Below are positions 16,677 to 23,383 of a stretch of DNA of 50,587 bases, one piece after another (position 1 is the stretch's first letter; every line of letters begins with the position of its first letter). The notes beneath the pieces are model-generated. The model did no database searches. It was not told the origin of the DNA and saw only the letters and a list, made by a program, of their open reading frames with translations. The translations under genes and the position numbers were made by a program. This stretch comes from Desulfobacca sp. 4484_104 (GTDB lineage: Bacteria > Desulfobacterota > Desulfobaccia > Desulfobaccales > Desulfobaccaceae): the NCBI GenBank assembly GCA_002049795.1, contig MUKC01000031.1:1-50587 (forward strand), read 5' to 3'.

Positions 16677-17152
16677 TTTTCGGCGGCGCCCGGACCGTAG
16701 AGCTGGGCAATGTCTTCTTTGGTCGCTTCCCGTACCTCCCGGATATTGATCACCACTTCCAGTTCCTTCCCTGCCAAAGGATGATTGAAGTCGATCACCA
16801 CGGTCTCCGGTCTGAGTTCCCGAATATAGAATTTGGAAGGCTGCCCCTGTTCATTGGTAGCCTCAAAAATCAAGCCGGGACGTAGTTCCACCGAAGGGTC
16901 AAATTCATCCCGTCTGACCTCGTAAATCAGTTGGTCGTTTATTTCTCCAAAAGCCTGTTGGGGGGTGAGATTGACTACCTTGATTTCATCCTCCTCCATA
17001 TCCAGGAGGGCCTTTTCCAAACCCAGAGGCATGCCGCCGCGTCCCATACAAATAGATATTTCTTCGGGGTCGCCGTCGGGTGGATAAATGGTGTCATTGT
17101 CTATCCGGAGCTGATATTCCAGATTAACAAATGAGTTTTGGCCGATTTTCAT
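16658..17152 (-). CDS. SlyD-like FKBP-type peptidyl-prolyl isomerase
   Basis: 164 residues. The FKBP half-domains flank an inserted-flap region as in SlyD: NSFVNLEYQLRIDN at the start, then LPLGLEKAL-type MPLGLEKALLDMEEDEIKVV, the VNLTPQQAFGEINDQLI insert, and VVIDFNHPLAGKELEVVINI near the end, the classic closing motif. It lacks the His-rich metal-binding tail of E. coli SlyD and ends soon after the FKBP fold. Role: proline isomerisation and chaperone activity in the cytoplasm. The start at 17152 (MKIGQNSF) follows a good AGGAG site; the long upstream extension in the same frame has no coding character. It is the first gene of an operon with fadD. Confidence 0.9.
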   Translation of the reverse strand: MKIGQNSFVNLEYQLRIDNDTIYPPDGDPEEISICMGRGGMPLGLEKALLDMEEDEIKVVNLTPQQAFGEINDQLIYEVRRDEFDPSVELRPGLIFEATNEQGQPSKFYIRELRPETVVIDFNHPLAGKELEVVINIREVREATKEDIAQLYGPGAAEKWQIPN

Positions 17153-17348
17153 AGTATTCTCCTGACTGCTCGAAAATTTAATAAACTTCCCTGACCTGGC
17201 CTTGATCGGTAGGCCGTCTGCCTGACCAGGGCTGAATGGCATTGAACTGGGGCTGGGGGACCTCGCCACGGGTACGGTTATGATTGATTTACCAATTCGA
17301 CAGTAGCTTGAGCGCGGGGAGGCCCGGCCGGGGGTCAAATTGAATCTA

Positions 17349-17377
17349 ATTATATGCCAAGCTGATTGATAAGGCAA
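17349..17377 (-). promoter_or_regulatory. sigma70 promoter of the slyD-like/fadD operon
   Basis: On the minus strand TTGCCT (17372-17377), a 17-base spacer and a perfect TATAAT (17349-17354). Transcription from here would leave an untranslated leader of about 190 bases before the gene at 17152; no structure was recognised in it. Confidence 0.65.
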
Positions 17378-17446
17378 GTTAATGTCTTAGGAAATTCCGG
17401 GAGGGAGGTGATAAATTTAATAATCTGGAGCACGATAAATTTTTTC

Positions 17447-17476
17447 TTGACAGGGGTAAAAAAAATTGGTTATTTT
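17447..17476 (+). promoter_or_regulatory. putative promoter of the aromatic amino acid operon
   Basis: TTGACA (17447-17452) with an 18-base spacer to TATTTT (17471-17476). The predicted start point falls at about 17483, the A of the leader-peptide ATG, so translation could be leaderless. A perfect anti-16S match GGAGGTGAT at 17404-17412 lies further upstream, so an earlier promoter is not excluded. Apart from these sites, 17153-17446 holds only the slyD-like/fadD promoter. Confidence 0.5.
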
Positions 17477-17482
17477 GATATT

Positions 17483-17599
17483 ATGATCGGAAAGTCGAGG
17501 GCAAAGGCACACAGGTCTGCTTATTGGGGCGGGGAGAACTTTAGCTGTTATTATTACTTTCGACCCCTGACCTGCGTCTCGACTTTTAAAAGTAAATAG
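17483..17599 (+). CDS. aromatic leader peptide of a transcription attenuator
   Basis: A 38-codon frame whose middle reads YWGGENFSCYYYF, with further Phe and Cys codons near the end. Nine of the 38 codons encode Trp, Tyr or Phe: one Trp, four Tyr, four Phe. It stops at 17597-17599, just before a terminator hairpin, and lies directly upstream of chorismate and phenylalanine biosynthesis genes. That is the layout of a ribosome-sensed attenuator leader. The ATG lacks a ribosome site. The frame is open further upstream and a GTG at 17408 could extend it, adding more aromatic residues; the sensing codons are unaffected by that choice. The peptide itself probably has no function beyond being translated. 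Confidence 0.75.
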   Translation: MIGKSRAKAHRSAYWGGENFSCYYYFRPLTCVSTFKSK

Positions 17600-17636
17600 C
17601 TAATAAAAATAAAGACTTTTAAAAGCCGTGGCGCAG
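17490..17636 (+). promoter_or_regulatory. attenuator: mutually exclusive 1:2 and antiterminator (2:3) helices
   Basis: Segment 17490-17500 can pair with 17577-17587 (11 pairs including two G-U): helix 1:2. Segment 17572-17593 can instead pair with 17615-17636 in a single register with 20 of 22 positions paired (one G-U, mismatches at 17579/17629 and 17582/17626): helix 2:3. Helix 2:3 sequesters the whole 5' arm of the terminator (17621-17631). A ribosome stalled on the Tyr/Phe codons at 17549-17560 would block 1:2 and leave segment 2 free, favouring read-through. A ribosome reaching the stop at 17597-17599 would cover segment 2 and allow termination. Confidence 0.75.
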
Positions 17637-17658
17637 CACAGGCGACCACGGCTTTTTT
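17621..17658 (+). terminator. attenuator terminator hairpin (helix 3:4)
   Basis: A perfect 11-base stem, AAAAGCCGTGG (17621-17631) with CCACGGCTTTT (17646-17656), closes a 14-base loop and ends in six T (17653-17658). It is a textbook intrinsic terminator placed 58 bases before the first biosynthetic gene rather than after a gene. Confidence 0.88.
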
Positions 17659-17715
17659 ATTGTTCGCGGCCGAGGTCGAAATGGAAAGCCGCTCCCGGCC
17701 CGAGGAGGAGAGCAG

Positions 17716-18513
17716 ATGATTGGTAAACAGATTCGCATGGAACGCATTATTAATCGGGAAACTGGTCGCACCGTGTTGGTTCCCATGGATCATGGGGTTA
17801 CCGTGGGACCGATCGAAGGGCTAATCGATATGAAAACTACCGTCGATCACGTAGCCCTGGGCGGCGCTAATGCCATTGTCATCCATAAGGGCCTGGTGGG
17901 GAGCGGCCATCGCCGCCGGGGCCGGGATGTCGGCCTGATCATCCATTTATCGGCCTCTACCAGTCTGTCACCCTTTCCCAACGCCAAGACCCTGGTCTGC
18001 AGTGTGGAAGAAGCCATCAAATTGGGGGCCGATGCGGTTTCCATTCACGTCAATATCGGCAACGGCATGGAACGGGAAATGCTTACCGATCTGGGCCAGG
18101 TGTCGCAGGAGGCGCACGAATGGGGCATGCCGCTCTTGGCCATGATCTACCCGCGCGGCGAACGTATTAAGGATGAATATGATCCCAAGGTCATCAAGCA
18201 CGCGGCGCGGTTAGGTGCGGAATTAGGGGCGGATATTGTTAAGGTGTCTTATACCGGTTCGGTGGAAAGCTTCCGCGCGGTGATCGCCGGCTGTCCGGTG
18301 CCGGTGGTGATTGCCGGCGGTCCGAAGATGAACTCGGATCGAGATATCCTGGAAATGGTCAAAGGCTCGGTCGAAGCCGGAGGCTCCGGGGTATCCATTG
18401 GCCGCAATGTGTTTCAACACCGAGAGCCGTCGCGCATGGTCGGCGCCATCAGTCTGCTGGTGCATGAGAATAGCACGGTGGATGAAGCCCTTTCCTTTCT
18501 ACAAACTGGATGA
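17716..18513 (+). CDS. 2-amino-3,7-dideoxy-D-threo-hept-6-ulosonate (ADH) synthase
   Basis: Class I aldolase-like enzyme (AroA' of the archaeal-type shikimate entry). It joins a deoxy-ketofructose-phosphate-derived unit with aspartate semialdehyde to form ADTH, bypassing DAHP synthase. The 265 residues include the active-site Asp25 in [11 protein letters not shown], the Tyr145 in AMIYPRG and the Schiff-base Lys176 in [10 protein letters not shown], plus VVIAGGPKM and the phosphate-binding SIGRNVFQH. The DhnA-type fructose-bisphosphate aldolases are close relatives, but the next gene being DHQ synthase II fixes the role. The start follows a GAGGAGGAG ribosome site, downstream of the attenuator. 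Confidence 0.93.
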   Translation: MIGKQIRMERIINRETGRTVLVPMDHGVTVGPIEGLIDMKTTVDHVALGGANAIVIHKGLVGSGHRRRGRDVGLIIHLSASTSLSPFPNAKTLVCSVEEAIKLGADAVSIHVNIGNGMEREMLTDLGQVSQEAHEWGMPLLAMIYPRGERIKDEYDPKVIKHAARLGAELGADIVKVSYTGSVESFRAVIAGCPVPVVIAGGPKMNSDRDILEMVKGSVEAGGSGVSIGRNVFQHREPSRMVGAISLLVHENSTVDEALSFLQTG

Positions 18514-18526
18514 TTAGGGAGTGAAG

Positions 18527-19519
18527 ATGAAACAGGCATGGGTAAAGGTTGATCCCTGGGATAAAAAACGGGTAACCACTGCTTTGGAAGGGGGCGCGGA
18601 CGCCGTCTTGGTACCGAACGGTTATGCCGATGAAGTCCGAGGACTGGGCCGTATCCAGGTAATTGCTCCCGATGGCGACCTGATTCCGGGGCAGGACGTC
18701 CAGACCATAACGCTGACCAGCATGGAAGATGAGGCCGAAGTCATTCGACTGGCGCAGAGCGGGCCGGTGATTGTGCAGTGTTCGGATTGGACCATCATTC
18801 CTTTAGAAAACCTGGTAGCTCGCTGCAATAATCTGTTCGTCGAAACCAACAGTGCTGAAGACGCCCGCACGTTCTTAGGGATCTTGGAGCGCGGCGTCGA
18901 TGGCCTGGTGATTACCACCGCTGACTTATCAGAATTGAAGAAGATTTTGCGGGTCGTCAAAGAGGTGTCGCCGCCGGTGGAGTTAAGCGTGGCCCAGATC
19001 ACCCAGATCAAGCCGCTGGGCATGGGCGATCGGGTCTGTGTGGATACCTGTACCAATATGGGAGCAGGGGAGGGCATGCTGATCGGCAATTCGTCGGCGG
19101 CCCTGTTCCTGGTCCACGCTGAATCCCTGGAAAATCCCTATGTGGCGCCTCGGCCTTTCCGGGTTAATGCCGGTCCGGTTCACGCCTATATCCGGGTTCC
19201 GGAGGGCAAAACCCGCTACTTGGGGGAATTAGCCGCCGGGGATGAGGTGCTGATCGTCAACCATACCGGCCGTACCCTGCCCGCCGTGGTGGGCCGCATA
19301 AAATTGGAGAAACGGCCGCTGATGCTGATTGCCGCCAGTTGCGGCGGACAAGAATTCAGTACGGTGGTCCAAAATGCCGAGACCATTCGGCTCACTCAAC
19401 CGGGGGGCGAGGCCGTTTCGGTGGTGCATCTCAAGCCTGGCGATGAGGTGTTGGTTGCCCTGGAGGAAGCCGGTCGCCATTTTGGCTATAAAGTTAGTGA
19501 GACCATCATTGAGAAATAG
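18527..19519 (+). CDS. 3-dehydroquinate synthase II
   Basis: NAD+-dependent enzyme (AroB') that oxidatively deaminates and cyclises ADTH to 3-dehydroquinate, replacing classical AroB. The 330-residue protein shows AWVKVDPWDKKRVTTALEGGADAV at the start, MEDEAEVIRLA, the KPLGMGDRVCVDTCTNMGAGEG-type block, LVHAESLENPYVAPRPFRVNAGPVHAY, and the C-terminal SVVHLKPGDEVL, all characteristic of this family. The bacterial form is known from sulfate reducers such as Desulfovibrio. The start is ATG at 18527, preceded by AGGGAG; a GTG 6 bases earlier is possible. It sits 13 bases after ADH synthase, so the two-step bypass is co-expressed. Confidence 0.94.
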   Translation: MKQAWVKVDPWDKKRVTTALEGGADAVLVPNGYADEVRGLGRIQVIAPDGDLIPGQDVQTITLTSMEDEAEVIRLAQSGPVIVQCSDWTIIPLENLVARCNNLFVETNSAEDARTFLGILERGVDGLVITTADLSELKKILRVVKEVSPPVELSVAQITQIKPLGMGDRVCVDTCTNMGAGEGMLIGNSSAALFLVHAESLENPYVAPRPFRVNAGPVHAYIRVPEGKTRYLGELAAGDEVLIVNHTGRTLPAVVGRIKLEKRPLMLIAASCGGQEFSTVVQNAETIRLTQPGGEAVSVVHLKPGDEVLVALEEAGRHFGYKVSETIIEK

Positions 19520-19525
19520 ACAACC

Positions 19526-20611
19526 ATGACCGACAAGCAAAGCTTAAGGGAAAAAATCGACCGCCTTGATCAGCAGTTGGTCGAACTGCTCAATCAACGC
19601 CAGGCCTTGGCCCGATCCATTGGAGAGATCAAAAACAAGCAGTGTCTGGACACCTTGGATCCGGAGCGGGAACAACAGGTTATGGCCCACCTGCAGCAAT
19701 GTAACTCCGGGCCGCTCAGTCAGGAGGCACTAAATAATATCTTCCGGGAGATCATCTCCGCGGCCCGGCAGATTCAGATGCCTCTTCGGGTAGCCTTTTT
19801 AGGGCCCGAAGCGACTTTCACCCACCTGGCGGCGATCAAGAAATTTGGCCGCAGCAGCCAATTTGGCCCCTTGCCGACTATCCAGGAGGTATTTTTCGAG
19901 GTCGAAAAAGGCAAATATCATTTAGGGGTGGTGCCCATTGAAAATTCTACCGAAGGGGTGGTCAACGATACTCTGGATCTATTCGTCGGGACGCCGCTCA
20001 AGATCTGCGGCGAAATCTATCTGGAGATCTCTCATGACCTGATCTCCAGGACCGGTCAGCGCCAGGACATCGAGATCATTTATACGCATCCCCAGGCCTA
20101 CGCGCAATGCCGGAAGTGGCTCAAGACCCATCTCCCCGAAATTCCGGTGATGGATGTGCGCTCTACCGGTCTGGCCGCCCAGAAGGCCGCTCAAAACCCC
20201 AATTCCGCGGCCATTGCCAGCTCTTTTGCGGCCTCGCTCTACGATCTTAGGGTAGTAGAACCCCGCATCGAGGATTATCGGGAAAACGCCACCCATTTCT
20301 TTATTATCGGCCCCCAAAGTCAGGCTTTGACCGGTGCGGATAAAACTTCCATAATTTTCGGCGTGGATGACGTGCCCGGGTCCTTATATAACATGCTCCG
20401 GCCACTGGCTGAGCACCGGATTAACATGACCCGGATTGTTTCCCGGCCGATAAAGACGGTGGCCTGGCGCTATCTCTTTTTCGTCGATCTGGATGGCCAT
20501 CAGGAAGAGGAGCCGGTTAAGGGTTGCCTGGCCGAAATGCAGCACCTGAGTGTATTTTTTAAGATCATGGGTTCGTTCCCGCGCTCCGAAGCTATTGAGA
20601 AGATCAGTTGA
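19526..20611 (+). CDS. pheA: bifunctional chorismate mutase / prephenate dehydratase
   Basis: Converts chorismate to prephenate and on to phenylpyruvate, the committed Phe branch. In 361 residues the N-terminal 1-85 is an AroQ-type chorismate mutase (REKIDRLDQQLVELLNQR, then IGEIK). The dehydratase domain (about 90-275) has FLGPEATFTHLAA, GVVPIENSTEGVVNDTLD and RENATHFFIIG, with the catalytic Thr before HFF. The C-terminal ACT domain (about 280-360) has DVPGSLYNML and a TRIVSRP motif corresponding to the ESRP Phe-binding site, so allosteric Phe inhibition is expected in addition to the attenuator upstream. Its stop overlaps the TTG start of aroD by 4 bases. Confidence 0.96.
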   Translation: MTDKQSLREKIDRLDQQLVELLNQRQALARSIGEIKNKQCLDTLDPEREQQVMAHLQQCNSGPLSQEALNNIFREIISAARQIQMPLRVAFLGPEATFTHLAAIKKFGRSSQFGPLPTIQEVFFEVEKGKYHLGVVPIENSTEGVVNDTLDLFVGTPLKICGEIYLEISHDLISRTGQRQDIEIIYTHPQAYAQCRKWLKTHLPEIPVMDVRSTGLAAQKAAQNPNSAAIASSFAASLYDLRVVEPRIEDYRENATHFFIIGPQSQALTGADKTSIIFGVDDVPGSLYNMLRPLAEHRINMTRIVSRPIKTVAWRYLFFVDLDGHQEEEPVKGCLAEMQHLSVFFKIMGSFPRSEAIEKIS

Positions 20612-21076
20612 ATAAACTGAGAGTCTGCGTTCCAGTCGTAGAGCGGACTAACGAGGGGGCTCGGCAAACCTTGGAGCAGATTGCCGCCCGCAGCTATCTG
20701 GCCGAACTGCGGGTTGATTATTTGGCTCAACCCGATCTGCCTCTCCTGGCATGATTTTCAGGGGACGCCGGAAACAGCCCGGTTACAGGACATCCTGGAG
20801 GAGCAGATGCAATTGGGTGCTGACGTGGTCAAACTGGTCACCCTGGCCCGGACGCCCCAGGATAACCTGCGGGTGCTAGCGCTGATTCTGCAAGCCAACG
20901 CCGGGGGCCAGGAAATTATTGCCTTCTGTATGGGGCCGGATGGCAAGTTTTCCCGCGTCATCGCTCCCTTGCTGGGCAGCTATCTGACTTTTGCCACCCT
21001 GGCGGCGGGCCGGGAATCGGCGCCGGGACAGTTGACCGCGGCGCAAGTTGAAGCAATCTGGGAGATTCTGGCATGA
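20608..21076 (+). pseudogene. aroD: type I 3-dehydroquinate dehydratase, internally deleted and frameshifted
   Basis: AroD dehydrates 3-dehydroquinate to 3-dehydroshikimate through a Lys Schiff base. The frame from TTG 20608 gives a family N-terminus (KLRVCVPVVERTNEG ... AELRVDYLAQPDL) but ends at TGA 20752-20754. The C-terminal half, in another frame from about 20737, starts at the catalytic SWHDFQGTP and continues with the Schiff-base lysine in ADVVKLVTLA, CMGPDGKFSRV and ESAPGQLT to 21076. By comparison with E. coli AroD, about 75 residues between these blocks, including the active-site EGG region, are gone, and the missing length is not a multiple of three. Product should be inactive. No other dehydroquinase lies in this window, so either another copy exists or the junction is an artefact. 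Confidence 0.9.
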
Positions 21077-21894
21077 TTAACGGCAGCACCCGCATATTTG
21101 GTATCCTGGGCCAACCAGTCAGTCATTCCTTAAGCCCGGCCATGCACAATGCCGCGTTCCAGGCCCAGGGAGTCAACGCCGTCTATGTGGCCTTTCCGGT
21201 GCAGAATCTGGAGCAGGCGGTTTTGGGGCTGCGGGGGCTTAACATTGGCGGGGTCAGCGTCACCATACCGTTCAAAGAGGCAATCATCCCGCTTTTAGAT
21301 GAGATTGAGGCCCAGGCCGCGGCCATGGGCGCGGTGAACACCGTAGTCAACCACGAAGGGCGGCTTAAAGGCAGCAATACCGATTATTTAGGGGCAATTG
21401 CGGCCCTTAGGGATCATACCCAGATTAACGGCCAGCACTTCTTGGTGCTGGGCGCTGGAGGTGCGGCCCGGGCCATCGCCTTTGGCATTCAGGAGGCGGG
21501 CGGACGGGTTTCGGTCAGTGATATTGACTGGGACCGGGCGCAAGCCCTGGCCCAGGAGTTCAAGCTGGAGGCTATCCCCTTAACTGCCCTGGCTCAATGC
21601 CCGGCAACGAATTTAATTAACGCCACGCCGATCGGCATGACCCCTAAAGTCGAGGAAATCCCCATTGATGCGAATCTGTTGGGACGGATGGCGCTGGTCA
21701 TGGACATCGTTTATCAGCCACTCCAGACCAGACTGTTACGGGAGAGCGCGGCTCGCGGCGGGAAGACCATTGATGGCCTACAGATGTTGGTTTATCAGGG
21801 TGCGGCCCAGTTTGAGTTGTTTACCGGCCAACCCGCGCCGGTAGAGGTGATGCGCCAGGCCGCCCTGGCAGGGCTAGCGCTAACATCTAAATAA
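21073..21894 (+). CDS. aroE: shikimate dehydrogenase (NADP+)
   Basis: Reduces 3-dehydroshikimate to shikimate with NADPH. The 273 residues are of normal length. The substrate site GQPVSHSLSPAMHNAAF (about 13-29), the catalytic Lys68 in VTIPFKEA, GAVNTVV, the Asp in GSNTDYLG, the nucleotide loop VLGAGGAARAI (about 125-135), NATPIGM and the C-terminal GLQMLVYQGAAQFELFTG are all visible. The ATG overlaps the aroD stop by 4 bases, so its translation would be coupled to an intact upstream aroD; the broken aroD would weaken this unless ribosomes reinitiate. Confidence 0.96.
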   Translation: MINGSTRIFGILGQPVSHSLSPAMHNAAFQAQGVNAVYVAFPVQNLEQAVLGLRGLNIGGVSVTIPFKEAIIPLLDEIEAQAAAMGAVNTVVNHEGRLKGSNTDYLGAIAALRDHTQINGQHFLVLGAGGAARAIAFGIQEAGGRVSVSDIDWDRAQALAQEFKLEAIPLTALAQCPATNLINATPIGMTPKVEEIPIDANLLGRMALVMDIVYQPLQTRLLRESAARGGKTIDGLQMLVYQGAAQFELFTGQPAPVEVMRQAALAGLALTSK

Positions 21895-21896
21895 TC

Positions 21897-21958
21897 CTCT
21901 GTGTCTTTCCTGTCTTGGTGGTGAAAAATATTAACCACAGAGGCACCAAGACACAGAG
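21897..21958. repeat. palindromic CACAGAG-type intergenic repeat
   Basis: Between aroE and aroA, 11-base inverted arms CTCTGTGTCTT (21897-21907) and AAGACACAGAG (21948-21958) enclose further partly complementary sequence, and another CACAGAG follows at about 21964-21970. Similar CACAGAG-rich intergenic elements occur in many environmental bacterial genomes (from memory). It separates aroE from aroA by 95 bases in an otherwise overlapping operon. Confidence 0.55.
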
Positions 21959-21989
21959 AAAAGCACAGAGTAAAGAATACAACCATTCC

Positions 21990-23258
21990 ATGACAATTGA
22001 GATCATACCGGTGGAGCGGGTCGAGGCGACCATAACCCTGCCCGGCTCCAAAAGCTTTACCCACCGGGCGCTAATCGCCGCCAGTCTGGCGGATGGGGCT
22101 AGCGTCTTGATAAATCCCTTGCGGGCCGAAGATACTTTACTGACCGCCTCGGCCCTGAGCCAGTTGGGGTCGTCGATTAACTGGCCGGGCGCGTCATGTG
22201 AGGTACAGGGCACCGGCGCTAAGCTACAGGTGCCCGAAAAGCCGATCTATTTGGGTGATTCCGGCACCTCTATGCGTCTGCTGACCGCGGTAGTGGCCCT
22301 GGGGCACGGTCGCTATCGCCTGCTGGGCTCCGAGCGCCTGAGCCAGCGTCCTATTCAAGATCTACTCGATGCCCTGACCCCCTTAGGGGTGGAAGCCGTT
22401 TCCGAAGCCGACACCGGTTGCCCACCGGTTACGGTTAACGCCCGCGGCCTGGCCGGTGGCCCCACCCGGGTAGCAGGCCGGATCAGCAGCCAGTTTCTCT
22501 CCGCCCTGCTGCTGATCGCCCCCTTGGCCCATAAGGACGTGGAGATCACGGTGATCGGCGAACTGGTATCCCGGCCCTACGTAGATATTACCCTTGAAGT
22601 GATGTCGGCCTTCGGCATTGCCTATTCCCGCCAGGATTACCTGTTTTTTCGTGTGCCCGCCGGTCAGCGCTACCAGGCCCGGACCTATGAGATCGAAGGC
22701 GATGCCTCCAGTGCTTCCTATTTTCTGGGCGCCGCGGCGATCACCGCCGGACGGGTCCAGTTAACCAATCTTAACACTAATTCCTGCCAGGGAGACAGCC
22801 GTTTTGTTCATATCTTAGAACAAATGGGTTGTAAAGTTGAACATTCGGCCAAGGGCATGGTTTTACAGGGAAAACCTCTTAAAGGCCTTACCGTCGACAT
22901 GAGCGACATGCCAGATTTGGTACCGACCCTGGCAGTAGTGGCCGCTTTTGCCCAGGGAAAGACGGTGATCACCGGCGTAGCTCATCTTAGGCATAAGGAA
23001 TCCAATCGCCTGGAGGCGGTGACCAGCGAATTGCACAAGCTCGGCATTGCCGCCCAGGAAACCCCAGAGGGCTTGACGATTCCAGGCGGCCACCCTCATG
23101 GTACCACTATCGAGACCTATAATGATCACCGTATTGCCATGAGCTTTGCCCTGGCGGGCCTCAAAATCCCCGGCCTGGTGATAACCAACGAACAATGCGT
23201 GGCCAAATCATTCCCGGAGTTTTGGGAGTACTTTGACATCTTGACTGGCCGCCGCTGA
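21990..23258 (+). CDS. aroA: 3-phosphoshikimate 1-carboxyvinyltransferase (EPSP synthase)
   Basis: Transfers enolpyruvyl from PEP to shikimate 3-phosphate. From the start at 21990 (MTIEIIPVERVEATITLPGSK) it has 422 residues. The motifs LPGSKSFTHRALIAASLADG, GDSGTSMRLLTA, SERLSQRPIQDL, RISSQFLSALL, EIEGDASSASYFL, DMSDMPDLVPTLAV, LRHKESNRLEA and YNDHRIAMSFALAG cover both globular domains. An upstream extension to 21915 in the same frame is encoded by the CACAGAG repeat and is not credible. It is the last gene of the aromatic operon; chorismate synthase and shikimate kinase are not in the window. Confidence 0.96.
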   Translation: MTIEIIPVERVEATITLPGSKSFTHRALIAASLADGASVLINPLRAEDTLLTASALSQLGSSINWPGASCEVQGTGAKLQVPEKPIYLGDSGTSMRLLTAVVALGHGRYRLLGSERLSQRPIQDLLDALTPLGVEAVSEADTGCPPVTVNARGLAGGPTRVAGRISSQFLSALLLIAPLAHKDVEITVIGELVSRPYVDITLEVMSAFGIAYSRQDYLFFRVPAGQRYQARTYEIEGDASSASYFLGAAAITAGRVQLTNLNTNSCQGDSRFVHILEQMGCKVEHSAKGMVLQGKPLKGLTVDMSDMPDLVPTLAVVAAFAQGKTVITGVAHLRHKESNRLEAVTSELHKLGIAAQETPEGLTIPGGHPHGTTIETYNDHRIAMSFALAGLKIPGLVITNEQCVAKSFPEFWEYFDILTGRR

Positions 23259-23383
23259 CTGGGTTGTGCTGATATGCGGCATTTTAGGGTTTGGTATAAG
23301 ATTTGCGCCGGGGAAATTGCGGCCTGAGAGATTGTGGCCCAGATTAAGGTAGATTTGAGGTCACAGAGGCTGAGTTATTACTG

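Noticed and set aside
17554-17793. Minus-strand 79-codon frame over the attenuator
   Set aside because: Antisense to the leader and terminator; no ribosome site.
20681-21076. Short aroD C-terminal frame as an independent protein
   Set aside because: Its first 20 codons are not dehydroquinase-like, and the real N-terminus is present upstream in another frame, so it is part of a broken gene.
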